64,000 nt of DNA from Rotaria sp. Silwood1 (GCA_905250075.1 CAJNOP010000002.1:1865867-1929866), one strand, 5' to 3'. Counted from the first letter of the stretch, positions 1 to 14,046 are shown. Made by a program: numbers and translations. The notes: generated by a model not told the origin, from the letters alone.

Positions 1-61
1 AATCGAGTATATTTAATAAATAAAATTTTATCTTGAAAAATATTTTGCTTTAAATATTTAG

Positions 62-3000
62 ATATCAAAATTTACATCAACATTTCTTCATGCATGTCAA
101 CGTGATTTACAATATTTTGGTGTATGTTTATTAGAATTAATTTTACTTGGTAAACAACATTATATATCAGCGAATTCGAATGGTTCACAACGTTTAGCAA
201 CAGCTAAACAATTATTAAATAATAATTGGCATCTTATTCCTATGTAAGAATTTTTTTTTAAAAAAAGCAAAGAATTGAAATATGTTTAATTAAAATTATT
301 ATTCTAGACCATTTCGTACATGTCTTAGTTTGTTATTAATGGATTTAACAAATGAAAACGAAAGTAATATTCAACAACAAATTTCAAATCGTGCTATCAA
401 TGTGGCATTTTTCTTAAATCGATGGACAACGTAAGTCAACAAATTTTTACAAATTCTTTTTAGTAAAAGATACATGTTTGTGACGTATATTAACTTGTTT
501 CATTGAAACACAATCAAAGTATTTAGTAGACAATAAGTTAAACTCTAATATAATGATAATGGTTGAACAGCTGAGATTAAAATTCAAATCGGTTCAGATG
601 ACAAGAAATTAATCGATATCTAGCTTCACTTAAGATAAAGAGTACCTCTAGATGAGATACCGACTTCGTTCTTTTCAAGAGAGCATAGTAGCTACAAAAT
701 GTTCAAATTAGATGTCAATGATGTATAGTTGAAAACCATATTTTATACATTCAATTGAAGCCGTAAATGATGAAGAGAAGAGTTTCACCTATGCCAATAT
801 CTACATTCTAATATCAATTGTATCCGTTTGATTTGTATTATTGTTGGTTAACTAATCTTTTATTATAAATATACTTTAGAAGTCAAAAGTCAGTTATACT
901 ATGGAGAATAATGCGACATCATACACAGGCCAACAATATTGGCTTGACCTATTAGCCCCGTTTAATGTTATATGAAAGAATCAGATCAGAGTAAAATTTC
1001 AAAATTTAGTCTGACCTGACGGGCTGACAACTGTAGTATTTACTTTATTTTTGTATTCTTCTTTTTATATTATAATCAATTTTCTGCGCTTATTTCTCAA
1101 AGCATTGAATTAAATCTTCATGAAACGTTTCTTATAGTTATTTCACTTGAATTTTCTGGAAATGAGAACTCATTATCTCATACTTTCACCAACACTGACG
1201 TTGAATCTCTGACAAAATTCTCTTTGATGAGCCAAAAGATATCTTTGATTTCCGATCAAGTTGGACCCGATCACTAAAAATTTTTGATTTCGAGATTAGA
1301 TCGATTTTTGAAAAATTATCCATGTCGGACTCTATTAGAACAATAGTTCCATTTGTTTTTCTTTTTAGGCCATTTCCATTTCCATTTTATTTCGAAGAAC
1401 TTTATCGATTTATTCATCAGTTTGAACAATTTGATCAACAACTTCTTCTTAATTTAACATCAGCTCAACAAAAACAAATTCATGATAATAAATTTTATCT
1501 TTTATTAACACAAATTCCATCATTACTATTATCATTACATACTCAACAAGGTCATGAATTATTAATGCCTTATATTCTTCATGGTTTTCATCAATCAATA
1601 TATGGTATTCGTTGTATTTATTCTTTATTTAATCCTGTAGCAGTTGTTCTTGGTCCTGATGAATCTCGAAGACAATTATTAACATTAATACAATCTGCAT
1701 TAAATCCAGAAAAAACAACAATTTATCATTGGCGTTGTTTTACACGTCGTTTTATAATTCAATTAATTGCACGTTTTAATTTAACAAAGTTTTTACAATG
1801 TTTTCCAATATTACTTATTGAAGCATGTTCAGGTTTTAAAGATGAAATAAATATGAAAATTGAAATAGATGATGATAATAATAATAATAATAATAATACA
1901 AATGATTCCAATGTTGAAACAGATGATAATACTAATGAACGATCCGATACCATTATACCACAAGATTATGATGCAAATGTTTTTGATGTAAAGAAAGAAA
2001 ATTTTCTAAGGGTACCGTCTCCTCCTTTGTCTAGGATTTCTAAAGAATGGCTCTTCAGAAAATTTTGAAACTTTTAGGGTAGATAGATCATAAAGAGTAG
2101 AACAAATTTTGTGCCGAACTCAACGTTCTCAAATACTGCTTTCTATGATATATTGGGCCCACAATTAGTCAAGACGATCCATCCGTTCACCCATATTTCT
2201 TCGAGATTCTACGTTCAATCGAGTTGAGATTTTTTTTAGAGCGGTACTAGACAATATTTAAGGTTTTTTTTGATTTTCCTCATATTATTTGTCCTTTCAA
2301 TAAAGAAAAGACAAAATATCTGACATATCCTAAAAAACATTTGTTTTTTTTCTACTAGAACAAAGCTGTCAAAAACCACCAGAGCAATAGGTTTCGAAAA
2401 AAAAAATAAAAGCTACTTCTGCTAAATAGTGATTGGTATATGTGAAAAAATGTTCAGCTTAATCTCTCTTACTATATTCGAGAAACGTGAGCAAAAGAGT
2501 ACTTATTTTGTATAAAATTTGTTTTTGAGAAAAAACGCAAACAAAATTAAATGTCGCTTTTCTGCTGAATGCTCATCTTTTTTTTCTTTCTACCTAAGGT
2601 CTTATAGGTTCTTAACTAGTGCGCATTCAGAGAGTACATTTATTTTTATTTCTGTGAAATGCCTATCATAAGACAGGCATGAATAATATAGTTTCGTCTT
2701 TTATTACTAACGAAAGGAAAGGAATAAATAAAATAGTTGACGAAAAAAATAAAGAACTGAAAATAAATTATTCTGAAGATATTGACTTCTCAATTAGCCG
2801 TTGGGGTTTAACAAATAACGCATACTACTAGAAATAAGTCTGCAATAGAAAATTATTCATTTTATCATATTGGTCAATGGCCGAGTAAACTGAATTACCT
2901 ATCTCGAAACGAATTCGCAAACGTCTTACCGATCTCGACATGCGACACTAACATGATCATACGTTTAAATTGGGATAACTACAAATAGTTTAAACGCAAA

Positions 3001-6000
3001 TACAAAATCAAGTTTTTTTTTTGATAGGGCAGGATCTTGCTAATCGTCCTTTTCGAGATCAAAATGTTGTCAAAATAAACTTTAATTTTGCAGATCCATA
3101 GAGGATACTTCAAAGAATATATATCGATGTAGGTTGCATACTTCATCGCCGAAATACAAATTACCAAACAGAAAGATCACCGAACACCTTTCGGTCAGCT
3201 ATGCTCGTGAGTTTTGTTTTAGTGATCATTCCTTACGTTCATTCTTTCTGAGCATGTATAGATATAGCATATATATACTCAACTATGATGTGTATACCAT
3301 GAATTACAACTTGGCCATTTCTTAGTCACTAACCTCGGTACTAACTTATTTATTTACTAATCTTGTCGCTAACTTTACGTAGTAAGGAATATTTTCAGCT
3401 GATCACTTGCCGCCTATTCAGAGTTATAGGTATTTTGCTGGAGTTTTAGCTTCGCATATGGTATATATTAATAAATCGAATGACGATATTTTGATCTGAA
3501 ATTTTGCCCACTGACAGAATATTTCATTTAAAAAACATATTTCCTTACCAAGCATATTTTAACTCTCAAAAAATAAACAGGAAATTCTAGCATTTTTCGT
3601 GGCATAGAAGTGACTTTTGGGACTTTATTATCTCGAGAAGGAAATATTCTTTTAAGTTGAAGTTTTTAAGGAATTCTACTGATAAATAGATTTGTCTATA
3701 GGCAAAATCTCATGTCGAAATACCATCATTCGATTTGTTGGTATATGCCACATGAGAGACTAAAATTCTGGTAAAATACCCATAACTATGGACAGAAGAG
3801 CTAAGGAAACTTATTCTTGTTGAATTTTTCATATCTCACTGGAGCCTATCTTATGTACGGTTCCAACTCAAAATTCTTTGATTAGTCGAAATCGTTCTCT
3901 AGTAAATTTCCAACTTAACTTAAGAGCTTATTCAGTTATCGACTTAAGTTAGTTTTTAACTTGACACACTCTCATAATTACTAATTACAATCAGTATCAA
4001 TATACATAATATTAAAACATGTCTAATACTACAGCTATCATCTCAGAATGCAACCGATAGTTTCAGTGATTGAAATGAAGATCGTCAATTTCCGGCGAAG
4101 AGCATACTGATCATCAGTGAAAAACGCTTCAATTTTTACGACAAAGAAAAGGAGGGAGATGTTACCCTGGAATTCATTTTTATTATTTATTATTTTGTTT
4201 TTTTTATTATTAGTCATTTGACGAACCTCATGGTTCAAATTTATTGTCAGATTCAGCTGTTGAAAGTATTATTTATTTACAATTGAAATTAGGTCCTGTA
4301 CTTGGTTGTAAATATTTTGGTCGACATTTACTTCGTATGCTTGCATTATGTTATGTTGATGATGAACAACTACAACTATTATCATCAGATAAAAATCCAT
4401 GTAAAAGTATTCGTCCTGTACGTGGTGATTTAAATGCAAAAAAAATTATTGATTGTCTTTTATCACTTATTCAAAATTATGGTGAACAAATTATTCTTCT
4501 TATTTATTTTCCACATCTTACTGAAACGGTTTGATTTATTTTTCTTTTATTTAAATTTTTCAATAAAATAAAAAAATAATAAAACGTTTTATTTTATAGA
4601 TTCGAATGGCAAATCATCGATTAACAATTCGTAGTGAATCAGCTGTACTTAGTTGTATTGTATTGTTGAGATGTATTCTTCCGTATATGAGTGATAGTAC
4701 ACTAATGGCTAATTTAACAGTAAATAGGAATCCTTTTTGAAAATTAATAATATATTTATTTATTTTTTCTCTTTTCCAAATAAGGATCCAATTAAAACTC
4801 GAATGATTCATGCAAGTCTTACTTTACTTTCATCAAGTTCTGTACATTTTCCATCATTTGAACGAGCACGTTCAATATGTGCCTATCGTAGTAAGTTTCA
4901 ATCCTTTAATAGACAATTATATGTAAATAGATTTCCGTTGGACTTGTTCATAATTACAAAAAATTCTTTATTATTTGTAAAACCAGACAATAAACTAAAA
5001 TAAAAATTTTTGACTAAGAGTCATCCAAAAAAAGAATATCCAGGCAAATAGGGAAAAGAGTACAGTGTGAATCCAAGCAGAGGTTAAGTGAAAAATCAAT
5101 GTCAGTTTTTCATTGATTGAAATAAGGATAAATATACTTTGAGACATGCTCCATCGAATGGCTTAAAAATTTTTGTTGCAAATTTTGAGTAGAGTGGAAC
5201 AACCGGAATTCAAAAATTGACCTGAAAATATTGATCTAGATAATAAAATCAATTTTGACAAAATAAGCCCATTTGGTAGGCGCGTCCCAGTCGATATTCT
5301 GAATCTGTGTATCATCTGATCTCGATTATTGAAGAAATGTTATAATTATTATGTGTGATTTTTTAGAAAAAGTTTTTCTAAACTAATTTTGCGCATGTCT
5401 AAGCTCAGTAAAACAAATGCACAGCAATCTAAATCGGCTCAAATTATGTCAAAACGTTCTATACTGTGTTTCCTATTGTCATAGTTATCATAAACACTTC
5501 TACGTCATACAGAAGGATTTCTATAACCCTTGTTTTTTTAGACATCAAAGCATTTCTCAAAAAAAATCAATCGTATATCCACACTCAGCTTGTGAAATCG
5601 TTCGATGCAAAAATGTAAACAAAGATTTCCCTCTGACGTGCTTTGTGCTGTAACATTCTTGTTTATTCACGAATGCTTTATTTTCTTAAAAGTGATTTGT
5701 GAATTATATGGAATAGCTTTTGAATAAAAGAATGCCGTTTTCATGAACTAAAGTAACACGTTCGCCTACAATGTGAAAAGGTCACATTCTGAATTCAGAT
5801 GCATCTGGACGGACAGGCATTTATTACGACTTTTTTTCGTTTTTCAAAATCTTTCAAAGAGCTTTCGAACACGTCAGATTCGCCTCGAACCCGATCTGGT
5901 CTGAATGTGAAATTTTTCTATTAACCAAATCCAGATCCAAGACCAAGCGGACGATTTTAAGATGCCACTCTTCCGAAGATCGGGTTAATCCTTTCAAATT

Positions 6001-9000
6001 TTTAAAGTACCTCTCCGGAAGATGAATTCGGGATAAAATACTGTTCAAAACTGGACAAGGGGTGTGAGGTATCAAAAAATATGATTTTTATCCGGAAATC
6101 ATTTGTGAATGACGTCCCTATTCTCATTAAAATGAATACTATTTGATTGTTTATCTTAAGAAAATTCTTTATCATTGATCAATATCAATTCGGTTGCCTT
6201 TTTTTTTATTTTAGTACTTGATATATTATTTTTGCTTAGTCTACGTTTGGGTTATGAAAGCACACGATTATATATGAATGATTCAATTCGAGCATTTTTT
6301 GCTTGTTTTCAATCAACACATGAACCCACAGATGATATACATCCACGTACAGCTTCAGTTACTGGTAAAAAGTCATTGGAAGGAAAAAAGACAAACATTT
6401 TTTTTCCTTATCGATTATCTAATTATAGGTTCTTCAGCAAATCGTACGAATTCTCCAACATCTTTATCTAGTCATCATACAAACGCAAGTAGTATGGATG
6501 GTGATGAATATTGTCGAATAACTATTGATAGTATTACAAATTCTTATAAAATTGATTCACCTGTTAAACCACGTAGTCTAAATAATAAACAAGCACGAAG
6601 TGCAAGTCATAGTTTATTAACTGCACCATATATGGAAGGTAAATTATACAAAAAAATCCAAAATCATTCTAAATAATAATAAAAAAAAAATATTTTTATT
6701 AATTTTTTAGATGATAGTTCATCATCATCAACAACAAATATTCATACACGTGAATCAATACAACAAGAAATAGATGCAACATTTACTTGTGAATTAGCAT
6801 GTACGGCATTTGTTCAATTTTGTCGTTTATGTGGAGAGTAAATAATTCTTCTTTTTTTTTAATATTTTATCTCTACTCAAATATTTTCTTTAGTCAACAT
6901 ATGAATTCATTAGTAACAAGAAATGATACAATTCATGCTTGGATAGCTGAATTAACATCGAAACCAGATGGTACATTTTTCTTACTATCTAAACTTTCGG
7001 GTTTTGTTTTTTTTTATTGACATAAGTATTTTTAGTAATATCTCGAAATGATTTAATATCAGCAAGTGATGTTCTTATATCAATTCGTGATCGTGATATT
7101 CGATAGTAAGAATTGTTTTTTTTTTAGAAATTTTTTTTTAATTTTTATTGATATTTAGTCAATATTCAGATGAAAGTCGATTTTTACGTAAAAATTGGCT
7201 TTCATATTGGGAACATGAAGTAGGTCGTAGTGAAAATGCAATAGTAAATTTTAAACAAATACATTTACAATCATTTGTTGGTAATTATAATTCAGTTTTT
7301 ATTTAACGAATAGAAATATAATAATTTATAAATCAAGGTCATACAAATGCTGTTCGTAGTTTATGTGTACTTGATGATGAATCAACATTTATTAGTGGTG
7401 GTCGTGATCAAAAATTATTAGTTTGGAAAGTTGAAAATCAAAGTGATAGTGCAACGAAGTTAGTTTGTCGAAGAATTATTTTATAATTAATTTGAACTTT
7501 TTTTTTCTAGAGTTGAAAGTCGATGGTCATATACTGGTTATCGTAAATCAGTTTTTGCTATATCATTTCTTGAAAGTCTTCGATTAGCAGCAACATGTGA
7601 CGGTTCTATTCATGTAAATGATTTTCTTATCATCTTATAAATTATTGAAATTTATTAATTTATTAATAGGTCTTAGATCCATTTCGTGGTCAACTAGTTT
7701 ATCGTTATTCACAATCAAAAGAAACTTCAGCATTTGCTGCTATGGCTGCTATGCCAGCGCCTAGTACAAATATTTTAGCTGCAACTAGTGATGGAATAGT
7801 CAGGTGTGTAATTCGTAAATAATAGCTAACTAATAACATACTGTTTCGATGATAGACTCATATTTATAACAAAATATTTTAGAAGAAAATCAGTAACTAA
7901 AGATATAAAATTAGCATTGGTATCAGAATAGATCTTAAAGCTATAATATTATTTGCATTAGAATTAATCAATACCAAGATGTTAGCACCAAATTAACATT
8001 ATTTTTAATTCTAATACATATACTATCCGCAACTATACCCCCGATAATTCATGTTCAAAAGTTTCCGATAATAGAGTAAAGTTTTTTGATACCCGGAAGT
8101 GCCATTTCTAAAAATAGAACACACTTATTTTTCGAGCACGAAATAGCAGACTTCATGAAATTTCAAGACTGAAGTCCTCGCTGTCTCCTCATCTAGTTAT
8201 TTAAGCCCGAAGGTGCTATTTCAAAAAACAAAACAAAATTTTTTGGTTTTGGTGACTTTTGTTCATATAGTATCGGAGATCTAGTTGTCGGTACTTTAGA
8301 TATTAGAATTAAAAATACTGCTAATTTAATGCTAATAACTTGGCAATGATTAGTTATAATGCAGCTAGTATCAAAGCATTAAGTTTATTTTTAATACTAA
8401 TCTTTAATGCATTAGCATAAGTATTAATAAATGCTAATGCTAATTCTAAAACAATATATCTATAAGCAACGATCTTCTTTTACGAATTGTATACGATCTC
8501 CTTCTTTTTATCAAAGATTGCATTTGTCAGTAACTCGGAATTATATATTAAAAGTCGATTATGTTGACGTTAAGATTGAGCAACATGATTTTTTTTATTA
8601 TCGGAAGTTATTTGATGATAAATTATATTTCAATGAGGCAATTTATTAAAAATAAATTTTGCATGTAATAGATAACATATTATCACCAACAGATATGAGC
8701 TTATCCTCGATGATTTTCGGTGTAGATTTATGCTGATTTCGTTTTTCATTCATTGATGAATTGTGTTTTGAAGGTTCTTAAAGTCGAAATCTTTATAGAA
8801 ATTATTTATTTTTGTTTGTGTCGTTTAGATTTCTCGATGTTCGAACAAGGGCTGTTGCTTACGACTGGAAAACAACATTGGGTGCAGGTGGTGAGAAAGC
8901 TTTGATATGATCATAAAATCTACAAAAAAAATATTTGAATATTAAGGTCAAGTAAAAACACTTGCTATTAGTCCAAATGCACATGCAGCTGTTATTGGAT

Positions 9001-9628
9001 TTACAACGGGTACTGTTTCAGTGTTTGATGTTCGTTCAGGCGGTATTTTAGGAACGTTGAAAGTACCCGAAGGAGAAGTTTTGAAAGTAATCAATTAAAA
9101 TTTATTAATATTCAAATAATTCTTTGATCGTCTTTTTTCTTTTTACTTTTCAGGCAAATTTTTATAGTCGTAGTCGATTTTTTACGAGTTCAGGTGATGG
9201 TTCAATATTTCTTTGGAACACAAAAGAATTAGCACAAGCAACACCTGCATTATTAAAATGTAATATATTTAATTTTGATTGAAAACAAAAATATTTGAAA
9301 TTTTTCTTATTTTAAAGCACATACTGATCCTGCTCCATTTGTATTAACAACACGTAGTGGAGAATTTATTGTTGCTACACAAACAAATAAACTATGCATT
9401 TATTCCAATATGAAGGGAGTAGCACAGGTATATTTATTTATTTATTTTTCTTATGTTTAATTGTTAATGCTTTATGTTTTTTTTTTCATGAATTAAAAGA
9501 TGGATTGTCAGTGTACACGTCTTCAATCTGAAAATATTAAAGGTACACTTTCATCAATGGCATTATTTCCAGAAAATCGCCTTTTACTTTTCGGTTCCGA
9601 CAATGGAAATATTGAATTATTATGTTAA
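62..9628 (+). CDS. WDR81: WDR81 (BEACH/WD40 endosomal trafficking protein), 3' half, 5' partial
   Basis: Twenty exons join in one frame with no internal stop: 62-243, 308-430, 1369-1987, 4214-4528, 4600-4719, 4785-4890, 6215-6364, 6429-6638, 6711-6837, 6894-6970, 7036-7105, 7159-7280, 7338-7458, 7511-7613, 7670-7803, 8829-8890, 8947-9086, 9154-9259, 9318-9427 and 9500-9628 (TAA), giving 1041 residues. The first exon follows an AG acceptor at 60-61, so the N-terminal part, including any BEACH domain, lies upstream. The middle is helical, with Asn-rich and Ser-rich linkers (exons 3, 8, 9). From 7338 WD40 blades follow, beginning [16 protein letters not shown], then [41 protein letters not shown] and [15 protein letters not shown]. 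These match the WDR81 C-terminal propeller block by block, including the family's MPAP..I.AA.SD segment. In animals WDR81 acts with WDR91 to restrain PI3K on endosomes and supports aggrephagy. Identity is confident; terminal exon borders rest on splice consensus. Confidence 0.9.
431..1368 (+). other. Long WDR81 intron without recognisable gene
   Basis: GT at 431 and AG before 1369, phase-matched (Thr codon split AC|G). No coding-like open frame apart from the exon extension, and no convincing foldback arms were seen. It is AT-rich with a few GATC-containing segments near 1180-1300. Confidence 0.6.
1988..4213 (+). repeat. Long WDR81 intron carrying a degenerate foldback repeat
   Basis: A 2.2-kb intron in a gene whose other introns are mostly 50-70 bases. 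A palindromic block lies at about 3415-3800: the left arm reads ttataggtattttgctgg, and the right arm (read in reverse complement) has ttatgggtattttaccag. The same block recurs in the intergenic repeat at 25885-26380. A second, weaker inverted match, agggta.c.tctcc.tcctt, is near 2008-2030 and 4145-4168, close to the intron ends, so the whole intron may be a larger inserted element or a nest of them. Confidence 0.5.
5014..6123. repeat. Candidate foldback element in WDR81 intron 4891-6214
   Basis: The left end (gagtcatccaaaaaaagaat) and the reverse complement of the right end (cgtcattcacaaatgattt then ccggataaaaat) are related. The right end also matches an intergenic copy at about 34190-34255 (tgatttttatctagatgttt). 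The arms are diverged, so the boundaries are approximate and the call is tentative. Confidence 0.35.
7911..8450. repeat. Foldback repeat, copy 1 of a dispersed family (WDR81 intron)
   Basis: Lies in intron 7804-8828. The left arm includes ttaacattatttttaattct and the right arm read in reverse includes agcagtatttttaattctaa; both carry ..ccaag.t.ttagca... The internal segment ttcatgttcaaaagttt, followed later by gaagtgccatt, recurs in the ZNFX1 intron copy at 42389-42686 (ttcatgttcgaaagttt, gaagtgccatt). No coding sequence is visible, which fits a non-autonomous element. Confidence 0.65.
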
Positions 9629-11290
9629 TAATTACTTAAAGTATTTTTGATTTGCAATATGGATCTTTGTTTTTCCATTTTTTTTTTTTGTTTGATGTAA
9701 TTCATTTTATATTGATTCCATTAACTTGATTTAGTATTTTTTGATAAATAGAAAAAAACATTTTTTTCCATTTTATATTATCTATCTTTTCTTGTTTTCT
9801 GTCTTTGTGAGACTGACAAGGTAACTAATGATGACATGACATGAGCAAAGTTGACAGAAGATGGTATGGATTATATATTAGCTTAGAGCAAAAGATTCGT
9901 CGTTGAGACATACTTAATGAAGGTCGGATATTGTTTAGTTGTTATCCCAGATGTCGATAACATAAATAATAATTTTAAATAAATGTAGTAAATGTGTTCA
10001 CGACAATAAGTTCTAATGAAATAGAGATTACTACTCGACATCTCAAACGCTAATGTATCACATACATAATAATTATAATTTAACAAAAAAAATTATTGAA
10101 AAATTTTATTCAGCAGTTTAAAATTAATAAAAAATATATGATGAAATCGATTAATATTTTATTTATCAAAATAGAAAGTAAAAAATGAGTCATTCAGGTT
10201 TGTCCTGTTGAACAATTAGTTGGTGTCGGTTAAGTATAGCAAAGCTTTCTCGACATCAATCAAAAGAAAAGAATAACATGAAACAAGAACGCTCAAGGGT
10301 ATTAAGTATAAAACAAAGAAAAAAAGACTTCGAAGTTTTTAATATTTATAATTATTCATTGAATAAAATGAACCAACATCTAGTTTTCTAATTCAGAAAA
10401 AAATACTTTAATATTACTTCATAAGACTTATTTGTATAACAAGTAAGCATGATTTTCCATATACAATAGTATTTGGTTTTTAAATAATTAAAAACAAAAA
10501 AAAAAGCTCATCAAAACTTTTATTCATGCATATAAGCTGATGCTAATCTGTTATATAATCCATTTTAAAATTATCGTCTATTATCTAGCATGAGATATTT
10601 GTCTTTTTTCTCCATAAAGAAAAAGATTTATATAGCTATGTTTCATTTATATTTATTATCATACTTATGATCAACATCATGTAACTAAACGATGAATGAC
10701 ATAGTTTAGAGTTATTCAAGATAAATGAAAAATAGAAAAACTGTAGATGATTTGTTGTTCATGTTGATCTCATGAGAATATGAAGAGGAAATGAAGAGAC
10801 CTTGTTTTATTCGTTGACGCTTGGAACAGTGATTATCGATTCTCTTGAGAAAATCAATGAACTAATTCTCACATGTTCTTATATTCCTTCTCATTTTTAC
10901 GTTATATTCTTACATTGTCTAACGTAATTATTCAAACTTTTGTTGTCATTCAATGTTACAAAATAGTTATTCTTTTTTTTCTTCTTTGTTTGATGATCGA
11001 TCCAGTTTTTATTCTATTCTCTCTTGATGGTAAGATGATGATGATCACATAGTTTTATCTTTCATATTTTTCTCATATATCACTCATTCAACTGTTTTTC
11101 TCCTTGTTGACAATCAGTCGAGAGTTAACTTGTCATCAATGTGAATATCGTCTACAGTTCTGACCAGCAACAACCCTCTTGACAGTCCGTTTGTTTCATT
11201 CTTTTTTGTTCATATGAGAAAGTAAAAGAAAGATCGTTAAACATCTGTTCACATTCAGTTCGTTTGAGTACAGTAAAAGACAAAAAAAAA

Positions 11291-11345
11291 AATCAACTGT
11301 CTTTTGCTCTCTGTCTCTGTCTCTGTCTCTCTCTTTCTCATTCTT
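11291..11345. repeat. CT-rich microsatellite
   Basis: Runs of tctctgtctctgtctctgtc followed by tctctctttctc form a simple-sequence tract. It creates spurious open frames on both strands. Confidence 0.8.
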
Positions 11346-13003
11346 TTTCTTTCCATTACTTTTTTTTGACACGTTCGGACAATGAACGCGTGCCACGAGA
11401 GTAGAGTCATGTACAGTTCAATTCTTGTACGTTCTGCTTCATCATCATTGTCAGTGCCACGAGAAATTAGGAAGAACGACAACGACGACGATGACGACGA
11501 GAAAAAAACGGCAACAACAGCAGAAGTAGTAAAAGCATATAGCAGCAAAACAAACAGTGAATGCATGAGAATGACTGTATGCTTACATACGTATAAATGA
11601 ACACTGACTGGGTAGCTGACTGCCCTAATACATTGAAAATAGCTCCTACTTTTCATTACACAATACAGACGCGGAAGACGCTTGTACATATCACTATTAT
11701 TATTATTCTTTCTTTGTCTTTCTCATTCTTTATCTCTGAGAAAAATGACAACACCGATTGCTATATGATTGTTATCCTCGATCATTACGATTTTCCACTA
11801 GCTTTCATCAGTTTTTTTCTCCTTCTTCTTTTCTTACTCCTCCTTGGTCATTGTTCATTTCCTTTAGTTATAAATAATCTTATATTATCTATTGAAGAAA
11901 TATGAAGGTAAGATAAAACACAAATAAAAAAAGAAGAAGATGAAGAAGAAAGGATTCTTCTTTTTTCTGCTGTTCACATTTATCAAATAATCTCATATTT
12001 CCTTTTTTTATTCTCGATTTTCTAATATGATTATTGGAACGAATGACTAGATTCAATCTATTGTATTACGTATGATGATGATAATAATAATAATGTCGAA
12101 GAACGCACTGAAGTAATAATGATGACAATTTCGAGAGAAAGAACATACGCGATTATTTATGTACATATCATCTTATAAGATTTCTTCCTGAAGCCATATG
12201 GATATTTTTTTTGCACCTCTTTTCTTTTTTTTTGCTCTTTAAAGACAAGTTGATGTCTTTCGGCTTCTCATCTTATTCTCGCCATATCATTATTCGGTCA
12301 AGGCTTATTATTTGTTTATTTCTTTCCTTCTTTTTTTTCGATTCATGTTCTTGATGATATTCAAGCATATGTCTGTCTACTAGTAAAGAACTCACTACTT
12401 GACCATTCAAAGAAACAGTGTCGGAAGGGAAATGCGCACATTGATTATAATAATAGTATTCAATAGATGATCTATTGAATGCGGCATCAATATACAATAT
12501 AGAGATCTTAACTAATAAGATAAAAAAAAGACGACAGATGCAATCAAATCAAGTGAATAAATGGCTAATACCAACGAGTGACAAGTAAAAAACTGCTATG
12601 TGTTCTCTCCTTGTGATCATCAATATAGTTGGTCGAGCACTTTTCTTATACACATGTACTCTTATACATGGTTATAGATGAGAAGGAATAGCCATTCTGC
12701 TTCACAGACTAATTGTACTCGGTTGATTTCAATTAAATTTGAACTCTGAACATTCTGTTAAATGTCTTTTTCTTTCGTTCATTTTCCCTTTTTCTTTCTG
12801 TCCTGAAGGCTATCCGAGATTGTGACCATTGAGTCCCATGAGATGTGAACGTGTAGAAGTTTATTTGGAATCTAATTAACGCCGCCGTAATTTTCCCTCT
12901 CTCTCTCTCTTTTTCTATCTTATCTCATTTCGTCATAAGATCGACATATCCGTTTTTAATTCGAACTTGACCTTGTGTTCAAACGAAACCGACATAGTCA
13001 AAA

Positions 13004-13016
13004 AACATGGCGGAAG
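13004..13016 (+). promoter_or_regulatory. Candidate YY1-like element upstream of IQSEC
   Basis: The sequence aacatggcggaag matches the known YY1 core (aanATGGCGG) with an adjoining GGAA ETS-type core. In animals such elements sit at or just downstream of transcription starts. It lies about 0.8 kb upstream of the IQSEC start codon. The ATG opens only a 14-codon frame. The assignment is a motif match only. Confidence 0.25.
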
Positions 13017-13817
13017 TTAAAGACCCACTCATTGCGATGAGAACGATATGAAGTGTCTATATGTTAACAACGTCGTCTGCGACCAATTTAATTATACGAA
13101 TAGAAAGTGACATAGGCGATTATGAGACATTTATTCTCTCAAATAACGATTAACAACGATTCATATTATAGCTTCCATAATTAGTTCGAAAATGTCATGA
13201 TTGTTCTTACATTTTATACAATATTACTCCATTTATTTCTCGATTTGTTTCTCAATTGTTTGAAATATTATTAAATTTCTTCTTTTTTTTTTTGTATGTG
13301 ATCGTCTCATTCCCATGTCATTGGCTTTATTCTTCTTCTTTTTTCACAATGGTATCACGTTTTCCGTTGTCAGAGTCGTCACTGTGTCCTATCAACAGCA
13401 GTAGTGAAGAAGATAATAAAAAGTCGTGGCATTCGTCTTTTCTTTTCTCGTTCATGTCCTTTATTATTTTTTTCTTTCTCTCTCGTTCCTTTTTCTTTTT
13501 TTTTTTTACTCAAAGAACGGAAGAAGTGATGAACAATGAACATTTGTCATCATCGTCGAAGTCTCTCAACATTTTCTTCTTTTTTTTGTGTGTGTGTGTG
13601 CTTCTGTGTTTGATTTCTCACCGTTTTAGGAAGAGTAACATTCACATGGTTATGAGCAGAAGAAGAAAAGTTCAATGACGATAGTTACTTACTACCATTA
13701 AACATTTCATATTGTTAAAGAAAAGAAAAAAAAAAGGATAAAAAGTATTCTTAGAGAAAAATGAAATGAACCTTTTTCTTTTTCTTTTTTTTAGAATGAA
13801 ATAACTAATATTTAATA

Positions 13818-14006
13818 ATGGAACAATACTTACGACAGCGTATTGATTGTCCACCACCAGGTGGTACACGTACATTAATTGAAGAAAAAGATAGTATTAT
13901 TAAGAAACAACAAGATGAATTAAATAAACTTCAAGCTCAATTAAAAACAATACAAGCTGAACGTGATTATTTACTTTCATTACTTTCTAATGAACAACAA
14001 TTAAAT

Positions 14007-14046
<40 letters not shown>

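Larger units (their letters stand above)
9629..13795. other. Gene-free interval between WDR81 and IQSEC; likely 3' UTR, then IQSEC 5' region
   Basis: A first plausible poly(A) signal for WDR81 (aataaa) is at 9978-9983. The remainder has many poly-pyrimidine/poly-purine tracts, a CT-rich microsatellite at about 11303-11345, a (CT)n run near 12897-12911 and trinucleotide runs near 11480-11525. The long frames here are made of Phe/Ser/Leu or Lys/Arg/Glu runs and do not look like protein. An acceptor-like tttttttag just before 13795 suggests that IQSEC has an upstream noncoding exon, so its promoter probably lies in this interval. Confidence 0.5.

Noticed and set aside
1322-1368. ATG at 1322 as a gene start
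   Set aside because: The coding exon begins at the AG acceptor before 1369 in phase with the preceding exon; upstream codons are intron.
5854-6075. 73-codon minus-strand frame in a WDR81 intron
   Set aside because: Lies in a degraded repeat shared with 33930-34260; its copy elsewhere is not open.
11255-11689. 144-codon minus-strand frame and overlapping plus frames
   Set aside because: Made by the CT microsatellite and GA-rich runs; the composition is Ser/Phe and Arg/Glu runs with no domain-like section.
13256-13678. 140-codon plus-strand frame
   Set aside because: Dominated by Phe/Ser runs from T/C tracts in the IQSEC 5' region; no conserved motif and no splice logic.
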